Assembly: GCF_040802235.1 (NCBI RefSeq) | Contig: NC_133156.1 | Location: 185,330,351 to 185,394,350, forward strand | Direction of reading: 5' to 3' | Source of the DNA: Manis javanica | Taxonomy: Eukaryota > Chordata > Mammalia > Pholidota > Manidae | Length of the DNA stretch: 64,000 bases | Part shown: in pieces, positions 22,696 through 33,800 of the stretch | Layout of the letters: each line of letters begins with the position of its first letter | Position numbering within the stretch: the first letter of the stretch is position 1 | Notes under the pieces: generated by a model | The model's database searches: none | What the model was told of the DNA's origin: nothing | Seen by the model: only the letters and a program-made list of their open reading frames with translations | Program-made: the position numbers and the translations under genes

Positions 22696-24705
22696 CTCTT
22701 TTTCAAAGAGTGTACCACCCAACACTTTTGCTTTCTTCTCCATCTCTGAAGATCTGCTCAAGACGTCCAGCAATGCTCTCTGTGTATTTAAATGGAAGTA
22801 TTTTTCTCTGTGAAGCCACATTTTCCAACATGAGCCTCATGAAGCCAACTGTTATTGAACTCTTTATTCTCTCAATAACTCAGTGTAGCACTTTAAAGTC
22901 TGAAGGACAGCAACATGACAAGAGCATATCAATGGTGAAGAAAGGGAAGGGGTTGGCTTTTTAATTTATTTTTCTTCATCTTTTATAACAAGAAAGTATC
23001 TATATATACATATGTAAATATTTATATATAGATATATGTAGCTTTTTATGTGTGTAGTAGGTTGGCTTTAATTTAATATACTTGATTCCAAAACAAAATG
23101 ATAGAGTACAAAAGTGCCAAGCAGAACATCAGACATCCTTACTTTTATTTCACACAGTTTTATATAGAGAAGATTGTACAATGTGAGCAGGGTGTTAGGC
23201 CAGCTGTTTTCCTTTTGCTGTGCTTTCTCCTTTGAGAGATTGACAAAGCATTTGTTAACCTCCTATTATTTTCCCTTAATTACATTTTTGTAACAAAGAA
23301 GTTTGTAACTTTATTTATACCTGTGAATATATTTCCAGGGACTAGTCTCAATGTTGAGCAGCTTTGACTACATCTCTGCCTGAGGAGAAAGTACAGTGCA
23401 GTGCTCCTGCTGAGAGCTTGTTCTTCACAGTAACTGCACGAAGCCCGTGGCTGCCTCTTTCTGTTACTTCAGAGCTAGAGCCATTGCATTTATTAACGTC
23501 CCTGAGTAGATGTAAATTACCAGTTGTGGTTTTACACATAAAGGCCAGAAGCAATCAAGGCAGACATGGTTTATCTTAGAGTACTGAAGAGCACCTGAAA
23601 TAATCATGAACTGCTTAGAATGTTTGATTCATTACATGGGTAAATAAATTTGTCATGAAACTTACGTTTGAAACATAAATTTCCCTTGTTTCAAAAGACT
23701 GGCAGCTGATCTAAAAAAACTGGTGATACTTAATGTGCACGTATCTGAAAACCCACATATGTGATTTAAATGGGATAAATGTTAATCTGTATGCCACAGA
23801 AGAACAACATTTTATCTGAACTTAATCACAAGGCATAGAGAGTGCATGATGGTTTTCTTTTTGATTTGCCCATATTTGTAATGGATGATAACAATATTTG
23901 TGTGATTTAAAAGTAGTGTATCACGTTCCGTCATTTGATATTATCCCTTCCCTTTTCTGCAAGGTACTGTTGGCTGGAAGAAAACATTTTGGTTAGCTTT
24001 CTAGGACAGTAGTCTTTCCCTATATGGTTTTTCTGTAAAAACTGGTTTTATAATCATAGAAAAGAGCAGGTTGAATCAAGGTGAATGAATCTTAAATTGG
24101 GCACACCTGCCTGCCATGGCTGTTCCTTCAGCTGAGTGCTGCACATCAGGGGCTCTGTCTGTAAGAGAAAAATCCCGGTGCTTGGTGTCCTTGCATGACA
24201 TGGAGTTTTGCATGTAGATCAATTTAAAATGTACCTCTTGTTTACATAATTTGCATAATTTAAAAAGATAATGTTGCCAAACTTTGGAAATGTTAATGTT
24301 CAAACTGAAAATCTCCACTACATGTAACTTTCTTCCTCTGGATCAGTACGTGGTTTATAATCCCAGCCAGTGGTTTGATCTGTTCCAGTGTCAACTGCCA
24401 TGTGCTCTGCTTCAAGGGGAAACTAGTCTTTTGTGAATTTTTTGTACATAAGTATTTGTTACAAATATTTTAGCAAATGCTTTCTATTTCTCTTGCTTGT
24501 GCATATCTTGGCTGGCGTTACAGAAAAATAGTGCAAACATCATTTCCTTACTGGGGAGTAAAGGTTTTTCTTTTTTTTAGAGTGGGTGGGGGAGGGGTGG
24601 TTTATGTTGAATGTTTAGTTTTTCTTCTGCATGAAACATCTTGTGGGATCTTTAGAAAACTTCATACTGTATGAATAAGAAAATAAACTATTTGAAACTT
24701 GCTTG
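22696..24705 (+). other. PPP3R1: PPP3R1 3' untranslated region
   Basis: About 2 kb of AT-rich sequence follows the stop codon with no transposon that I can recognise. That is unlike the surrounding introns and typical of a conserved 3'UTR. The end is placed about 20 bp after the AATAAA at 24682-24687. The exact cleavage point is inferred. Short open frames in this stretch are not supported as genes. Confidence 0.75.
24682..24687 (+). terminator. PPP3R1: Probable PPP3R1 polyadenylation signal AATAAA
   Basis: A canonical AATAAA is followed within 35 bp by T/G-rich sequence (GGTCTTTGTTGG near 24720) suited to a downstream element. Beyond it the sequence turns into L2 repeat within about 250 bp, which supports this as the end of the gene. 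Earlier AATAAA-like hexamers in the 3'UTR, for example near 23644, could be used as well. Confidence 0.65.
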
Positions 24706-24909
24706 AGTATATTCACAGTGGTCTTTGTTGGATTTCCATAGCCATTAGGTAGTCTTTTTTTTCATTCTTTTGGATTTTTAAAAAACTCTGATAAATTGAC
24801 ATTGGATATTTGACCTGTAAACCATAAGTAAAAATATGCTTTATTGCTGGGTAAATACCCAAGTAATTAAAATGACCTATAAAGCCCCATCGCCTTTTTT
24901 TTTTTAACT

Positions 24910-25310
24910 ACTCATCCTTCTACTTCCACTGTCTTGGCCTCCTGGAACCTTGGGCTGGCTTCTGCTGTGGCCATCTGCACTGTCTCTTCCCCAGCCACAT
25001 GTCCACAGCTGTGCTCCTAGTCTTTGTTCAGTTATGCCCTGGCTCATCAGGAACTTGCCTGGCCACATTTAAACCTTGTAACACACCTGGGTCTCCTTTA
25101 CTGTTTTTTTCCCCATAGCACTTAACCTCTTCTGGCATAATTTACTTACGTATTTTATGTATTTGTCTTCCCTGGTTATTGAAATAGTTAATGAAAGCTC
25201 CCCAAGGGCAGTGATTTCCATCTCTGTTCAATGATCGTCTCAATTGTCTTAAGTTCTACCTAGTTTTAGTGTTTGCTCAGTACTTAAAAATGAATTAGGT
25301 AATATGAAAC
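24910..25310 (+). mobile_element. L2 3' end, sense orientation
   Basis: The run follows the L2 consensus in order: CCCATAGCACTTAACCTC, then ATTTACTTACGTATTTTATG, then AGCTCCCCAAGGGCAGTGAT, then GTTTGCTCAGTACTTAAAAATGAA in place of the usual 'gtgctcaataaatatttgttgaa'. It begins just past the PPP3R1 polyadenylation signal. Confidence 0.7.
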
Positions 25311-25759
25311 ACCCTATTTGTATAGGTGATTTTATAATAAAAGTCCATTCTGAACTTTGTCACATTTCATGAAAGATAAAAATTAGTATTTGATGAACTT
25401 AATTCAGCAACTGTAGAGTTCCTACTACATGCCTAGCACTATATAATAATCTCTTGAGATACTTGTTACGGGCAAGTGGACATACCTGGCTTAAATGAGT
25501 TACAGGCTGTTGAGGATGTGTTATTTTTGCCCACTCTACCCATACTGTCAAGTAAGCACTAGTTAAGAGATACTGTCTGTGCACTGGATTCTGCAGGTCC
25601 TTAGACTTTCCTAGAAGTACGTATTAATTAGTTAAGCCTAAACCAACTGATGCATTTAAATATCAGGTTTCCCATTCTTTACCTAGTTCTAGTAGTCTTA
25701 AAGGTAGAAAAGATGACTCAATAGATTGAAACAGCAACCCTCAGAATGGGAGATTATTT

Positions 25760-26610
25760 GTAAATCATATTTAATAAGAAATCGGTACCCAGATTATATG
25801 AAGAACTACAACATAAAAAAACCTGATTAAAAAATGGGCAAAGGACTTGTACATTTCTCAAAGATAGACAAATGGCCAATAGCACATGAAAAGATGCTCA
25901 ACATCATGAGTCATGGAAATGCAGATCTAAATCATAGGCTACCACTTTATACCCATCAGCATTGCTATTAACAAAGGGGAAAAGGACATGGTGGAGATGT
26001 GGAGAAAATGGAATGCTAGTGCATTACTGGTGGGTATGATATGTAAAATGGTGTAGTAACTGGGAAATGGTATGATTCCTCAAAAAACTAAACATAGTAT
26101 TACTGGATTATCCAGCATTTCTTTCTCTGGGTTTTTAACCAGGGACTCAGATTCTGTACACCAATGTTCACAGAACCATTATTCACAATAGCCAAAATGT
26201 AGAAGCAACCAAATGTCCAAGACAAATGGAATGGATAATCAAATTCTGCTATATACACACCACAGAGTAAGTCATTAAAGTAAGTTTTGACACATGCTGT
26301 AATGTAGAGAAACTAAGGTATATGCTAAGTAAAATTAGCCAGTCACAAAAGAACAATTGGATGATTCTACTTAAGTGAGTTTCTGGAGCTGTCCAATTCA
26401 GACAGCCAAAGTTGAATGGGAGGTTGCCAAGGTGGGGAGAGGGCTACTGTTTATTGGGTACAGTTTCAGTTGATGAAGATTAAAAACTCTAGAGTTGGGT
26501 GGCAGTGATGGTTGCATAACAATGTGAATGTACCTAATAGCACTGTATACTTCAAAACAGTTAAAATGGTAACTAATGTGCATTTTGCCACAATTTAAGA
26601 GTAAAGTTTG
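25760..26610 (+). mobile_element. Old L1 3' fragment, sense orientation
   Basis: It reads like the last part of L1 ORF2 and the 3'UTR: AAAATGGGCAAAGGACTTG, AATGGCCAATAGCACATG, AAAGATGCTCAACATCATG, and later GTGATGGTTGCATAACAATG followed by ACTTCAAAACAGTTAAAATGG. The text is much more diverged than the L1 at 27160, so it is an older, separate insertion. Confidence 0.8.
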
Positions 26611-27154
26611 TAAAAAAAATCTATCTGGATAGTTTCCAGCACTTGGTGACAAAGAAAAGAAACGGTGTTCAGGCTCATTATGTCTTGAAACAGTCCTTAG
26701 TCTTAGAAACTAGCACATTTTCAAAAATCTCTTGTTTTATTAGCTAACACAAGTTAAAAGTCTATTGCTACTTTAACCTTTCACTTCTCAGGCATCATAA
26801 AATCTACTGACTAATGAGATTGTATTGGTGAGCCCCTGCTCTCTCAAACCTGAAGATCACTGGTTTCTTTAACAAAGTAAGTATTAATGTTTGCACATTA
26901 CAAGCATTTTTCAAGTTGTAGAATAGTTATTAGTATATATTTTCAGTAATCTAACATTAAGCATGCTGTCTCAGGCTTAACACAGCTCTGATAGGAAAAC
27001 TGATCTATCCCAGATGCTCAGTGAAATTGAGCTTGCTTCTGTACAATTCTAGTTCTAGGTAGCATGAGAGTTGGAGCGCACATCTTGTGGAATGACTTAA
27101 GAAGAAACACTAAAGTCTCCTTTACCAGTCACTGAGTATATCTAAGAAAATAAG

Positions 27155-28990
27155 TGAAGGACCAATACACTGGAAACTACAGGACACTCATGAGAAAAAT
27201 AAAAGAAGATACTAATAAATGGAAACACATCCATGCTCATAGGAAGAATTAATACTGTCAAAATAGCCATCCTGCCTATTTGAAATCTACAGATTCAATG
27301 TAATCCCTATCAAAATACCAACAGAATTCTTCAATGAACTAGAACAAATAGTTCTAAAATTCATATGGAACCACAAAAGACCCCGAATAGCCAAAGCAAT
27401 CCTGAGAAGGAAGAATAAAGCTGGGGGGATTATGCTCCCCAACTTAAAGCTCTACTACAAAGACACAGTGATCAAGACAATTTGGTACTGGCACAAGAAC
27501 AGAGCCACAGACCAATGGAACAGACTAAGCCCAGATATAAACCCAAGCATATATGGTCAATTAATATACAATAAAGGAGCCATGGACATACAATGGGGAA
27601 ATGACAGCCTCTTCAACAACTAGTGTTGGCAAAACGACAGCTACATGTAAGGGAATGAAACTGGATTGTCTATCCCCATATACAAAAGTAAACTCAAAAT
27701 GGATCAAAGACCTGAATCTAAGTCATGAAACCATAAAACTCTTAGAAGATAACATAGGCAAAACTCTCCTGAATATAAACATGACATCTTTTTTCTGAAT
27801 GCAGCTCCTCAAGCAAGGGAAACAAAAGCAAAAATGAACACATGGGACTACATCAAACTAAAAAGCTTCTGTATAGCAAAGGACACCATCAACAGAACAA
27901 AAAGGCATCCTACAGTATGGGAGAATATGTTTGTAAATGACATATCTGATAAGGGGTTGAAACCCAAAATATATAAAGAGCTCACACACCTCAACATCCA
28001 AAAAGCAAATAACCCAATTAAATGGGTGGAGGATATGAACAGTCAGTTCTCCAAAGAAGAAATTCAGATGGCCAACAGGTACATGAAAAGATGCTCCACA
28101 TCACTAATCATCAGGGAAATGCAAATCAAAACCACAATGAGATAACACCTCACACCACTTAGGATGGCCAGTTTCAAAAAGACTTAAGAACAACAAATGC
28201 TGGCAAGGATGTGGAGAAAGGGGAACCCTCCTACACTGCTGGTGGGAATGTAAGTTAGTTCAACCATTGTGGAAAGCAATATGGAGGTTCCTCAAAAAAC
28301 TAAAAATAGTAATACCATTTGACCCAGGAATTCCACTCCTAGGAATTTACACAAAGAATATAATTTCTCAGATTCAAAAAGACATATGCACCCCTATGTT
28401 TACTGCAGCACTATTTACAATAACTAAGATAGGGAAGCAACCTAAGTGTCCATCAGTAGATGAATGGATAAAGAAGATGTGGTACATACACACAATGGAA
28501 TATTATTCAGCCATAAGAAAGAAAGAAATCCTACCATTTGCAACAAGATGGATGGAGTTGGAGGATATTATGCTCAGTGAAATAAGCCAGGTGGAGAAAT
28601 AAAAGTACCAAATGATTTCCCTCATTTATGTAGTATAACAACAAAGCAAAACTGAAGGAACAAAACAGCAACAGACTTACAGACTCCCAAGAAGGGACTA
28701 GTGGTTACCAAAGGAGAGGGGTGGGGGAGGGTGGGTGGGGAGGGAGGGAGAAGGTATTGAGGGGTATTATGATTGGCACACATGGTGTGGGGGCAGTCAT
28801 GGGGAAGACAGTGTAGCACAGAAGGCAAAGAGTGACTCTGGCATCTTACTACACTGATGGGCAGTGACTGTAATGGGGTATGGTGGGGACACGAAAACAT
28901 GGATGAATGTAGTAACCACATTTCTTTCATGTGAAACCTTCATAAGAGTGTATATCAATACCTTAATAAAAAATAAGTCAAAAAAAATAA
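27155..28990 (+). mobile_element. 5'-truncated younger L1, sense orientation, between PPP3R1 and PNO1
   Basis: About 1.8 kb covering the last third of ORF2 and the 3'UTR. The fragments 27432-27623, 27834-28145 and 28267-28602 in three frames correspond to the same protein region as 12903-11693 in the complete L1. Motifs include [28 protein letters not shown] and [10 protein letters not shown]. The 3'UTR ends in an AATAAAAAATAAG tail near 28960-28990. I found no convincing target-site duplication. It belongs to the same or a close subfamily as the intronic L1 but on the opposite strand. Confidence 0.88.
28713..28754 (+). repeat. G-rich tract in the L1 3'UTR
   Basis: Many runs of three to five G separated by A or T, with the pattern of a potential G-quadruplex. 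A G-rich polypurine stretch at this place is a known property of mammalian L1 3'UTRs. The C-rich counterpart in the other L1 lies near 11405-11440 and 11565-11620. Confidence 0.75.
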
Positions 28991-30300
28991 AATCCTCCAG
29001 GCCCATCCCACAGCCAATGTATTGAAACATAAACTGTTATGTGTCAGAAATTGTACTCGGTACCGAATATCCGAAAATCAGAGGCAGACACTATAATAAC
29101 TATAGTAAGACAAATAACAGAAACATAGGTAGGCATGACTAAGGTTTGAGATATTAGATGGAGTCCAGGCCTTAGAGAACAGGGCTTTCAGGAAGGGATT
29201 TTAACCAGTTTGTTGAGATCAACTACCACTGTGATATGTCAGATTTTTTTTACCTCTGTTCTTCCTTCACTCCCAAGAGTTAAGTTGGGTTCCCTCTTAA
29301 CATTTTGTCTCCCTTTCAAGCCCCAAGTAGTACTATTACTCCCCAAGGGGGAGAGGTGCCTCATCAGGGAAAGGCCCAAAACTTCCAAGTTGCTAAATCA
29401 ATGGTTCAGCATTCTAAATTTTAACAACTGCCAGAGAAATATATTTGTTATGTTATATTACTGGTAGTTCTAACTACATAAGAAATTGTGAGCAGGAAGT
29501 CAATTCAAATAATACCTAAACATTACTGCATTTAACATAGAAAACCTGTTTTCCCAATCAAAAGTATGCTCTTTCCTTACTAACCCAAAACATTTGTGGT
29601 TACCTAGCAGTGGTTTGCTTCAGTCCCAGTGTGTCTGAAAACCTGCTTTAAATGTGGGCCTATTCCCCAGAAAAGTTTACTAAGCACAGTTTTGAATATA
29701 ACTTCTGGGCAAAGCAAGGGGGTGGGCAAGTACTTCCTGAAGCCTGTGCCAACTGCACACTGTAAATCCCTACCAACTCTTTTTCAAAATGAAACATGTA
29801 CACAGACATAATACCATCATTCTCTCCAAGTTGCCAAAGGATTAAAGTTACAGGTAGGACATTCCCAGCAACTTCCCACTGAATTCCCACTGTAGTGTGT
29901 AAGCATATCCAATCCCATGCAATGTACTGACTAGTTTGGGACAGTGCACGTGTCTCTGATACAAAGGAAACCGAAGCTTAATAAGAATACTTTATCTGGT
30001 TCTTAAACTTCCTAATGCTCCCATCATTCAAGTCAAAAAGTTCTGGTCAAACGTTTTAGAGATGTAAAAGAGAATGCAGTATTACAAACAACAGGTTCAA
30101 TGACATGAGTTCATTTAAAAGAATGCATAAAATCAATCTTTTAAACAGGCAGACACCAGTTAATCTATAAACTGGCAAAACCAGTTTTCTTAGGTGTAAA
30201 AATATATTTCACCATTACTACTTAGAAGAAATATATCCAACATTGGTACAGTCTACTTTCATTAAATACTTATTTGAAATATAAAACTCTTTCGTCACAT
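28991..30300. other. Intergenic space between convergent PPP3R1 and PNO1
   Basis: Apart from the L1 tail I see no gene and no sure repeat. Several short open frames on both strands show no coding bias. Transcription from both sides should end in or before this interval. Confidence 0.5.
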
Positions 30301-30317
30301 TAACCTTGTGTAGTCTT

Positions 30318-30323
30318 TTTATT
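30318..30323 (-). terminator. PNO1: Candidate PNO1 polyadenylation signal
   Basis: TTTATT on the + strand, that is AATAAA on the - strand, about 480 bp after the PNO1 stop. Usage is inferred. Confidence 0.4.
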
Positions 30324-30802
30324 TTCCAAACTACAAAACAGGTACAAAGATTAGCTTTTCGTGATTCACACAGTATATCCCAAACTGTTGCTTACGAACT
30401 AATTCTACAATAAGTCACCCACCACTCAGTATTAAGAGTCATAGAGAGGTTCTCTGAGTCTTTTAATTACAACTCATAGAGAAGAAATGTTTATAGACTT
30501 ATAAAAATCTACAAATCTATAAACTGAAAATCTGTATCATTTAAAATGAAAAAATATATATAATTAATATGTAAGCAAAATAATGGTACTGAATTTTGAT
30601 ATTTAAATATCCTCAAAGCTGTTGAGTTGTGAATACTGTCAAACCTTTCCTTGTGTTTATGCTTCTGGTTGAGAATGGAAGAAGGAACCAATACTTAAAG
30701 TGGCTGAAAAATTCTTCCACATGGTTTCTTCTGACCACCTGCAGAGGGTAAGGTCTTTTTCTCTACAGTCCAAAGACAAGATAAATAGTCTCTGATTTAA
30801 AA
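30318..30802 (-). other. PNO1: PNO1 3' untranslated region (end uncertain)
   Basis: AT-rich sequence after the stop. The end is set at the first good polyadenylation hexamer on the - strand, AATAAA at 30323-30318. Other A/T-rich hexamers nearby could be used instead. Confidence 0.5.
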
Positions 30803-30870
30803 TCAGAATCGATCTGTTGCTCTGCTAGCCACGGCTCGAATATTGCCATAAACCTTCGATGGGGGATTTC
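30803..30870 (-). CDS. PNO1: PNO1 exon 7, residues 231-252 and stop
   Basis: The acceptor is CCTCTGCAG. The peptide is [20 protein letters not shown] then RF, and the stop is TGA at 30805-30803. Near the end it has Ala-Thr where human has Ser-Ala. This tail belongs to the highly conserved part of the protein. Confidence 0.97.
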
Positions 30871-33800
30871 CTGCAGAGGAAAATGAAAAAAAATTACCTA
30901 TACAAATATATTCACACATATAATACAAGCCACATGGGAAATGACCTACAGCTCTTAGGAAGAACAGGGACATTTGCCATTAGACCTACCTTAAATCAAC
31001 AAAGAACCAGAAAGGGAACCACACCCAAATATTCTCCAAAAATATTTAAATCCTAAGCCAAATGCACCAAGCTGTCAAAATATTTTGAAAAGAAACTGAA
31101 GTGTCAGACCTGGTCACCATGGAAGAACCTAAAATGTTTTCTGAGCAAGATGCTACCATCCAGTAACCAGAAGTTACTGACTTTGATGCCATGTTTGAAC
31201 AGGGGACTAAGTGGATCAATTAAATTGATGTTGAGCAGCAGCTCCTTTTTGTTGAACCTGAAACAATGTTGCCTTCTATTCTGGAATGGCTTTTCTGTGT
31301 ACCTCTCATCAGGGGAAAGCAGCAAAGATTTAAATAATATAACCCAAAAAACCCTCTCTCTGCTGTAGCAGATGGATGAAGCACAAGCAAAAATATTTCT
31401 ACTTTTTTCTCTGGGCCCACATTTGCCAACCCCCAAGAATTTCTTCTTGCTGTCTTAATATTAATTATCCTTATCCTAAACTGATCTGCAAATGTGGTTT
31501 GAGTTCTTCCCTATTCTTTTCTTTCCAGAAAAAACACCAAAGGAATCAACTATTACCTAGGATGAGGTTGCAAATGGCAGTTCTTGCCATCTTAATGTTT
31601 TGGAAAGATCCAAGGATGTGAACTTTCCTGCAAGATAGAAAGTGAAACATGTTAGCACCAAAAATCATTTCTTTAACTTAAAGTCCTATAATCCTGGAAA
31701 ATCATGACAGATACAGAATCCTAAATAAAGGTGGTGGTGATGGTTGCACAATTCTGTTATACTAAAAACCACTTTAAAAGGGGGAATTTTATGGCATGTG
31801 AATTACATCCCAATAAAAAATTATCAGAAAAGACAAAAATTAACAAAACCAAGAAGTTCTTTAAGAGTCTTGCTTAATGATGGCTACCACCCAGTGGGTG
31901 CTCTCTGTGTGGTAGGGCTTTATATGTATGTTCTCATTTAATTCTCTCATGCACTTCAATGTTATTCCCATTTTACAGATGAGGAAAGAGTGTTACAAGA
32001 AATAAGAAAACCTGTCCACAGGCAGAGCTGGGATTATTAAGCACCCAGAAATGCAAGTAATACTGTACTTATTTAAAACATACTAGGATTTCAACTGCAA
32101 AGCTTTCTAAAGATTACCTACTTTTCTTCAGACCTCAGTGACAATCATCCAGACCCTTTTAATGGGAATTGCTGGCTGAGTGACTCTAGTCTTAAAGACT
32201 GACAATATAGCATTTTGCTTTTTAAGCCCATCTTCCAAAGTGTCAGTACACTGACACCAAAATTAGCAGTGGGAACATCAAGCAGAGGGCTTTCTACCCA
32301 CAGGCCCAGGCATTTCTGAAATTGGGGTGAAAGTGATGCTAAAAACAAGAGAAATCAGTTAAAGTCTGTTCAAGATGAGCCCAGATTTTCTTCACTCTGC
32401 GCAACCATGCAACCACCCCTCTATAACTGTGGCAAAATTATGGGCAGGGGGAGGTTGCTCAGATGTAAAATGCATCTCAGTACACCAAGAGGAGACACGG
32501 ACAACAAATTGCTTGTTACTGAATTAGGATACTGAAAATTAGGAAAGCAAATTAGAAGGCAAAGGACACGGGGCCAGGGCCAGGCACAGCTGAAGTAGGA
32601 GTACCATGTTAAAGGCAGGCAACGTAGACGTACACTGAAAGATGGGGCCTCCTGCTGTCTTCTGTTACCAAAAGTCATGCTGCAAAAAGACTGGAGAATA
32701 CTCCTCTGGGGAACCTAAGCTGCTCAAAGAGAAAGACTACACATACTGACATCAGGGTTCGCCAAAGAAATAGCCTGGCAGTCACCCTAAGTGAAGCCTA
32801 CAGTCAATCAGCCACCCCCACCCATGCAGCCCTGAGGTTGAGGTTTCTCTTCTGCTCTTGACGTCCCTGCTCTTATGTATGGCACAAGCACTGAGATTCA
32901 ACAGCATCTGAGGAAAGTGTCTAATACCAAAGAATAGAAGCTATAACCAGCAAGATGAAGAGAGCATTACAGAAATGGCAGGAGAGAAGAAAGGCAGCAA
33001 AAATACAACTGCTAAACCAATTAGAAAAGCTAATTCATGCATCTATGAATCAAATACAGGATGTTAAGAAAACGAAATAGAAGGATTAGAAGATACAGTT
33101 ACAGAAAGGAGTTCCAGATAGGATGGGGAAAAAGGAGAATCAGAGAAGTAATTCAACGCTTCTAAACTGCAGAAAATGCCTACCTTCTTTGAACAGGCCC
33201 AGTGAGATGAAGAGAAATGGATTCACACCAACACACACCACTATGCAATTTCAGAACACAGGAGACAAAGAAGATAGTACAACTGCAGACAGGAACCAGA
33301 AGAATCAGGAAATCAAAATGGCTTTGACTTCTCAACAGCAACACTAGCAGGAAACATAGAGGTGCCTTCCAAATTTTGAATGCAAACAACTTGTAACAGA
33401 ATTGCATATCCAACCAGGAAAGAAGACATCTTCAGAACCAGGTGGTCTCAAAACACGCACTTTCTATGCTAAGCTAGCTCCTGGACAACATACACCTCTA
33501 AGTCAAGGGCTACTCAGAAAGGTGGGTGAAATGCATGAAGAGGGTCAAAAGGCACAAACTCCCAGTTGTCCAGTTGTAAAATAAATACATTCCGAGGATG
33601 TAATGTACAGCATGGTGACTGACTAGTTTACAATACTGTATTGCACATTAGAAAGTTAAGAGGGATCTTAAAAATGCTCATCACAAGAAAAACACATCTG
33701 TAACAGTGTGTAGTGACAGATGTTATCTAGACTTACTGTGGGGATCATTTCACAATATATACAAATACTGAATCCAAAAAGACAAACCAAACAAAAAACC

